From an uncultured Oscillospiraceae bacterium (GTDB taxonomy: Bacteria; Bacillota; Clostridia; Oscillospirales; Ruminococcaceae): a stretch of 8,361 nucleotides of DNA. The notes below the pieces were generated by a model. That model made no database searches, was not told where the DNA came from, and saw nothing but the letters and a program-made list of their open reading frames with translations. The position numbers were made by a program, and so were the translations under genes. Location: positions 1 to 8,361 of the forward strand of contig CAKTAM010000083.1 of the NCBI GenBank assembly GCA_934527255.1, read 5' to 3'. Positions within the stretch are counted from its first letter, which is position 1, and the number at the start of each line of letters is the position of its first letter. Shown piece after piece: positions 5,739 to 8,361 of this stretch.

Positions 5739-6706
5739 TCCGCGCTGCCGTATATGGCTTTGGTTATCTGGGGCACGCCGTCTGTGACGCCCTGCAGCAG
5801 GCGCCTGATCTCACCGTCTGCGGCGTTTACAGCCGACGCGCCGCCCGCCTGCTGCCGCACTGGAGCGAGCCGTTCGCTTTGTGGGAGGCCGACGCATTTT
5901 TTTCGCACCCGCCGACAGCAGACGTTGTAATCAACTGCGGCGGCAGCGCCGCCGACCTGCCGCAAACGACGCCCGCGCTGGCCGAACGCTGCTGCGTTGT
6001 TGACAGCTTTGACTGTCACGCCGCCATTGCGGCACACCGCGCGCGCACCGACACCGCCGCCAGGGCAGCCGGTACGCTGTGCATTGTCAGTGCCGGATGG
6101 GACCCCGGACTGTTCAGCCTGGCGCGGCTGCTGGGCAGCGCGTTTGTGCCGCAGGCAAGCATTTCCACATTCTGGGGGCCGGGCGTCAGTCAGGGGCATT
6201 CGGATGCTCTGCGCCGCCTGCCCGGCGTGGCCGACGCGCGGCAGTACACCATCCCGCTGGAGGAGGCGCTGACACAGGCGCGTGCAGGCCGCGCAGCGGA
6301 CGCCATGCACAGCCACCGGCGCATCTGCTACATTGTCCCCACGCCGGATGCCGACCGGCGCGCATTGGAACAGGCCATTCGTTCCATGCCGGGCTACTTT
6401 GCCGGGTATGAGACCGAAATACACTTTATCACGGCGCAGCAGATGAAAGCGCAGCACAGCCGCATGCCGCACGGCGGGCATGTCATCTGCACGGGCGGCG
6501 GCGATCCGCAGCGGCAGCCCGCGCTGAGCGTCGAGCTGCAGCTGTCGCTTGGCTCGAACACCGCATTCACCGCCGGTATTCTGACGGCCTGTGCACGCGC
6601 CGCCGTACGGCTGCGGCAGGCAGGGCAAACCGGCTGCCGAACCATGGCGGAGATCCCCCCGGCCTGCTACCTGCCGCGGCCGGAGGACGCCGCACGCTGG
6701 CTGTAA
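5735..6706 (+). CDS. ddh: meso-diaminopimelate D-dehydrogenase (Ddh)
   Basis: A 323-residue NADPH-dependent dehydrogenase. In the biosynthetic direction it aminates tetrahydrodipicolinate with ammonia in one step to meso-diaminopimelate, bypassing the acylated DapD/C/E/F or DapL routes. Motifs: Rossmann GFGYLG (8-13), CGGSAADLP (68-76), DSFDCH (90-95), SAGWDPGLFS (119-128), STFWGPGVSQGHSDALRR (144-161) and, near 260, MPHGGHV. These line up closely with the Corynebacterium glutamicum enzyme as I remember it, which is about 320 residues. The ATG overlaps the dapB stop (ATGA), and AAGGAGG lies 10 nt upstream, inside the end of dapB. The dapB product is the ddh substrate, so the pair is a compact biosynthetic operon. 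Confidence in function is high. Confidence 0.95.
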   Translation: MIRAAVYGFGYLGHAVCDALQQAPDLTVCGVYSRRAARLLPHWSEPFALWEADAFFSHPPTADVVINCGGSAADLPQTTPALAERCCVVDSFDCHAAIAAHRARTDTAARAAGTLCIVSAGWDPGLFSLARLLGSAFVPQASISTFWGPGVSQGHSDALRRLPGVADARQYTIPLEEALTQARAGRAADAMHSHRRICYIVPTPDADRRALEQAIRSMPGYFAGYETEIHFITAQQMKAQHSRMPHGGHVICTGGGDPQRQPALSVELQLSLGSNTAFTAGILTACARAAVRLRQAGQTGCRTMAEIPPACYLPRPEDAARWL

Positions 6707-6747
6707 CCCCGACACCGCACGGTGCAGCATCGCCGCGGGTGCGCCTG

Positions 6748-6806
6748 AAAAAAGCCGACAGAAAAGCCGCTCCGGTTGACTGACTGTCATCCGAAACGGC
6801 TTTTTT
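6748..6806 (+). terminator. Intrinsic terminator after ddh
   Basis: CGGCTTTTTT (6797-6806) pairs with AAAAGCCG at 6762-6769, and a second upstream copy AAAAAAGCCG at 6748-6757 could pair instead. Inside the first form, CGG-T-TGAC (6773-6780) pairs with GTCA-T-CCG (6786-6793), with one T/T mismatch and a TGACT loop. The stem ends in a six-T tract, 42-100 nt after the ddh stop. A-tracts on the left arms mean it could also stop transcripts arriving from murQ on the other strand. Confidence 0.75.
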
Positions 6807-6866
6807 CATGCTGCCGGGTATTCCAAGCATTCTTCTTAAAGCAATCCCTCCGCCCTTAGAGAGAAG

Positions 6867-6899
6867 CGGTCTAGTGACCGTCAGCAACTCTCCTGACGG
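6867..6899. repeat. Two overlapping, mutually exclusive hairpins
   Basis: CGGTC-TAGT-GACCG (6867-6880) is a 5-bp stem with a 4-nt loop. CCGTCAG (6878-6884) also pairs perfectly with CTGACGG (6893-6899) over an 8-nt loop. They share 6878-6880, so only one can form fully. The block lies just beyond the murQ stop (6918) and could take part in murQ 3' end formation, but no T-tract follows directly. Confidence 0.4.
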
Positions 6900-6917
6900 G
6901 TGCAAGCGCGGCCGCCC

Positions 6918-7736
6918 TCAGTGGGCGCTGCCGCCCAGCGTTTCCACCGCTCGACGAATATCCCAATTCGCTTTCAGCAGGGCTTCCTGTGCCTGCTGCG
7001 CCGTGCAGGGCGCAAGCTCCTGCACAATGCGGATGCAGCGGCCGCGCAGCTTTTCGTTGGTGGGCTGCACATTGACCATCAGGTTTTCCATCACCTTTCC
7101 CAAACGGATCATCACGCCGGTGGAAAGCATGTTCAGGATCATCTTCTGCGCCGTGCCCGCCTTCATCCGGGTAGAGCCGGTGATGGGCTCGGCCCCGGTA
7201 TCCGGGCAGATGGCCAGCTGTGCCAGCCCTGCCAGCGCGCTGTCACGGTTGCAGGTAACGGCCACCGTCAGACAACCCGCCTGCCGGGCCTGCCGCAGTG
7301 CGCCCAGCACGTAGCGTGCGCCGCCCGCCGCCGAAAGGCCGACCACCGTATCCAGCCGGTTTGGCTGGCAGGCGGCCAGATCTGCCGCGCCCGCAGCGGC
7401 GTCATCCTCGGCGCCCTCTACCGCGCAGCGCAGTGCGCGGTCGCCGCCCGCGATCAACCCCTGCACCAGAGACGGCGCCACGCCAAAGGTCGGCGGGCAT
7501 TCGGAGGCATCCAGCACGCCAAGCCTGCCGGAGGTGCCGCACCCCACATAAAACAGCCGCCCGCCCTGCACCATGCGCCCGGCAACGGCATCAATGGCGG
7601 CGGCGATCTCCGCGCTTACCACCCCGACGGCAGCCGCGGCCTGCTCGTTGGCGCGCTGCAGCAGCGCCACCATCTCTGCGGTGGGGGCGGTATCAATATG
7701 ACGGGTGGCCGGGTCGCGCTGTTCTGTTTTCCACAT
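6918..7736 (-). CDS. murQ: N-acetylmuramic acid 6-phosphate etherase (MurQ)
   Basis: A 272-residue SIS-domain enzyme that cleaves the lactyl ether of MurNAc-6-phosphate to GlcNAc-6-phosphate and D-lactate, in cytoplasmic peptidoglycan recycling. Motifs: the phosphosugar loop GCGTSGRLG (65-73), DASECPPTFG (76-85) with the catalytic glutamate E79, VEGAED (106-111) with E110 (equivalent to E83 and E114 of E. coli), and GSTRMKAGTAQKMILNMLST (187-206). The C-terminal TAQQAQEALLKANWDIRRAV resembles the family's small UBA-like helical tail. Odd points: the usual ASGRTPYV loop reads SAAGGARYV (135-143), and the protein ends about 25 residues sooner than the roughly 298-residue E. coli enzyme. I start at the ATG at 7736 because GAGG lies just upstream and homology (TEQRDPAT) begins there; the frame stays open upstream without homology. 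No murP or anmK is nearby. Confidence 0.92.
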   Translation of the reverse strand: MWKTEQRDPATRHIDTAPTAEMVALLQRANEQAAAAVGVVSAEIAAAIDAVAGRMVQGGRLFYVGCGTSGRLGVLDASECPPTFGVAPSLVQGLIAGGDRALRCAVEGAEDDAAAGAADLAACQPNRLDTVVGLSAAGGARYVLGALRQARQAGCLTVAVTCNRDSALAGLAQLAICPDTGAEPITGSTRMKAGTAQKMILNMLSTGVMIRLGKVMENLMVNVQPTNEKLRGRCIRIVQELAPCTAQQAQEALLKANWDIRRAVETLGGSAH

Positions 7737-7913
7737 GATGCTTTCCTCTTTTTTCATTTGCCATGGCACGTTCCGAAGTTCAGCCGCACTCGGCCGTTTT
7801 GGGGCGGCCGTGCAAAGCATGCCTCTGCCCTGCCGCGCCTTGTATTGTCCGTCGGTCCTTGGCATATCAGCCCGCGCCGCAGCGGCAAGGGCCGCCGTCA
7901 TGGGCCGCCCGCA
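7737..7913. other. murQ upstream spacer with a bulged hairpin
   Basis: A 177-bp spacer between the DUF2156 gene and murQ, both on the minus strand. It holds the murQ ribosome binding site (AAAGAGGAAAGC on the minus strand) and a hairpin at 7786-7813: GCAC and GGCCG pair with CGGCC and GTGC over a TTTTGGGG loop, with a 2-nt bulge in the left arm. No convincing promoter was found; TTGCCG with TATGCC at a 16-bp gap is weak. No T-tract follows the hairpin. Confidence 0.35.
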
Positions 7914-8361
7914 TCACTGCCCCTGCTGCCCAAAGGCCGCCAACAGATGCGGCGCTACAATGACCTTGTTTTTTTCCAGCAGGGCCGCCGGATGATAGGA
8001 CAGCTTGACGGTGCGCAGGCCCTCGTCGCCCACATCGTCCTCACGGTTGATCCACACCACGCCGCCCTGTTCGCCGGGAGTATACGCCTGCGCCATCTGC
8101 TGCACGATCATCGGGTAAGTGCCGTGCCAGGCAAGACTGGCTTTTTCGGTGTGAACATACAGGGTATCGCCCACGATCTCGCCCAGTGCAAACGCCGCCA
8201 CCTGCTGCTGCACAAACAGCACGCCGCCCACAAAGCCATAGACAGCCCAGTTTTGCAGCACCTCAAACACCTTGGCGCTTTCCTCTGCCGCAGCGGCAAA
8301 CTCCTTGCCGCTTTCCCTTAAAAAGGTTTCAAAAAACTGACGGACAAGCGAAAGGTTTTCC
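7914..8361 (-). CDS. DUF2156 protein (C-terminal part; 5' end off the window)
   Basis: The reading frame is open to the right edge and gives 148 codons plus stop. It begins within a helical stretch (ENLSLVRQFFETF) and continues with GFVGGVLFVQQQVAAFALGE (42-61). HTEKA (70-74) is followed by the family signature INREDDVGDEGLRTVKLSYH (104-123) and HPAALLEK. This is the GNAT-like fold of DUF2156, related to the C-terminal domain of MprF/LysX phosphatidylglycerol lysyltransferases. A stand-alone DUF2156 protein of this type has no proven reaction; acyl or aminoacyl transfer is only suggested by the fold. Whether an N-terminal membrane domain is present cannot be seen. A GTG at 8270 is an internal codon and not the start, because homology runs through it. 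The gap of 177 bp to murQ leaves co-transcription open. Confidence 0.82.
   Translation of the reverse strand, partial: ENLSLVRQFFETFLRESGKEFAAAAEESAKVFEVLQNWAVYGFVGGVLFVQQQVAAFALGEIVGDTLYVHTEKASLAWHGTYPMIVQQMAQAYTPGEQGGVVWINREDDVGDEGLRTVKLSYHPAALLEKNKVIVAPHLLAAFGQQGQ

Noticed and set aside
5606..6790. A 394-residue minus-strand open frame opposite ddh
   Set aside because: It is antisense to a clear ddh, rich in Arg/Gly/Ala, without family motifs; GC-rich codons of ddh keep the other strand open.
7786..7813. Terminator for the DUF2156 gene
   Set aside because: The hairpin is bulged and no T-tract follows on the minus strand.
6900..8321. A 473-residue plus-strand open frame across murQ and DUF2156
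   Set aside because: It crosses two well-supported genes and their spacer on the opposite strand and shows no recognisable domain.

Overview
The window is GC-rich, densely coding bacterial DNA with no mobile element, rRNA or tRNA gene in it. Protein families, AGGAGG-type ribosome binding sites and the DapB plus Ddh route to meso-diaminopimelate suggest a Clostridia member of the Oscillospiraceae/Ruminococcaceae type (Faecalibacterium, Gemmiger or Subdoligranulum-like). The genus is inference; no marker gene is present to prove it.

Layout, left to right. (1) Minus strand, 1-1339: a YdcF/ElyC-like (DUF218) membrane protein, cut by the window edge, lies downstream of a YegS/BmrU-type lipid kinase. 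(2) Plus strand, 1656-3172: a second, divergent lipid kinase of the same family overlaps a Nudix hydrolase gene by 4 nt. The two kinases face away from each other across a 316-bp spacer with two back-to-back sigma-A-like promoters. These promoters lie in or upstream of the farthest possible start codons and so show that the true starts are internal (GTG at 1339, ATG at 1656). (3) 3173-3620: a 448-bp gene-free stretch holding a strong hairpin, a 24-bp imperfect direct repeat and a second GC-rich hairpin. (4) Minus strand, 3621-4799: a two-gene membrane-protein operon (DUF3592, then a DUF1461/TIGR01906 protein). (5) Plus strand, 4953-6706: a dapB-ddh operon with a 4-nt overlap. (6) 6707-6917: a convergent spacer with a terminator and a pair of overlapping hairpins. 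(7) Minus strand, 6918-8361: murQ, and upstream of it the C-terminal half of a DUF2156 protein that runs off the window.

Functional theme. Much of the window concerns the cell envelope. DapB and Ddh together turn the DapA product into meso-DAP in two steps, for peptidoglycan and lysine. MurQ recycles MurNAc-6-phosphate. Two lipid kinases probably act on diacylglycerol or a related membrane lipid. The YdcF-like and DUF2156 proteins belong to families tied to envelope or phospholipid functions. There is no clear defence system or novel multi-gene machine here. The items most worth checking are the duplicated divergent lipid kinases, the atypical and short MurQ, and the repeat-bearing spacers.
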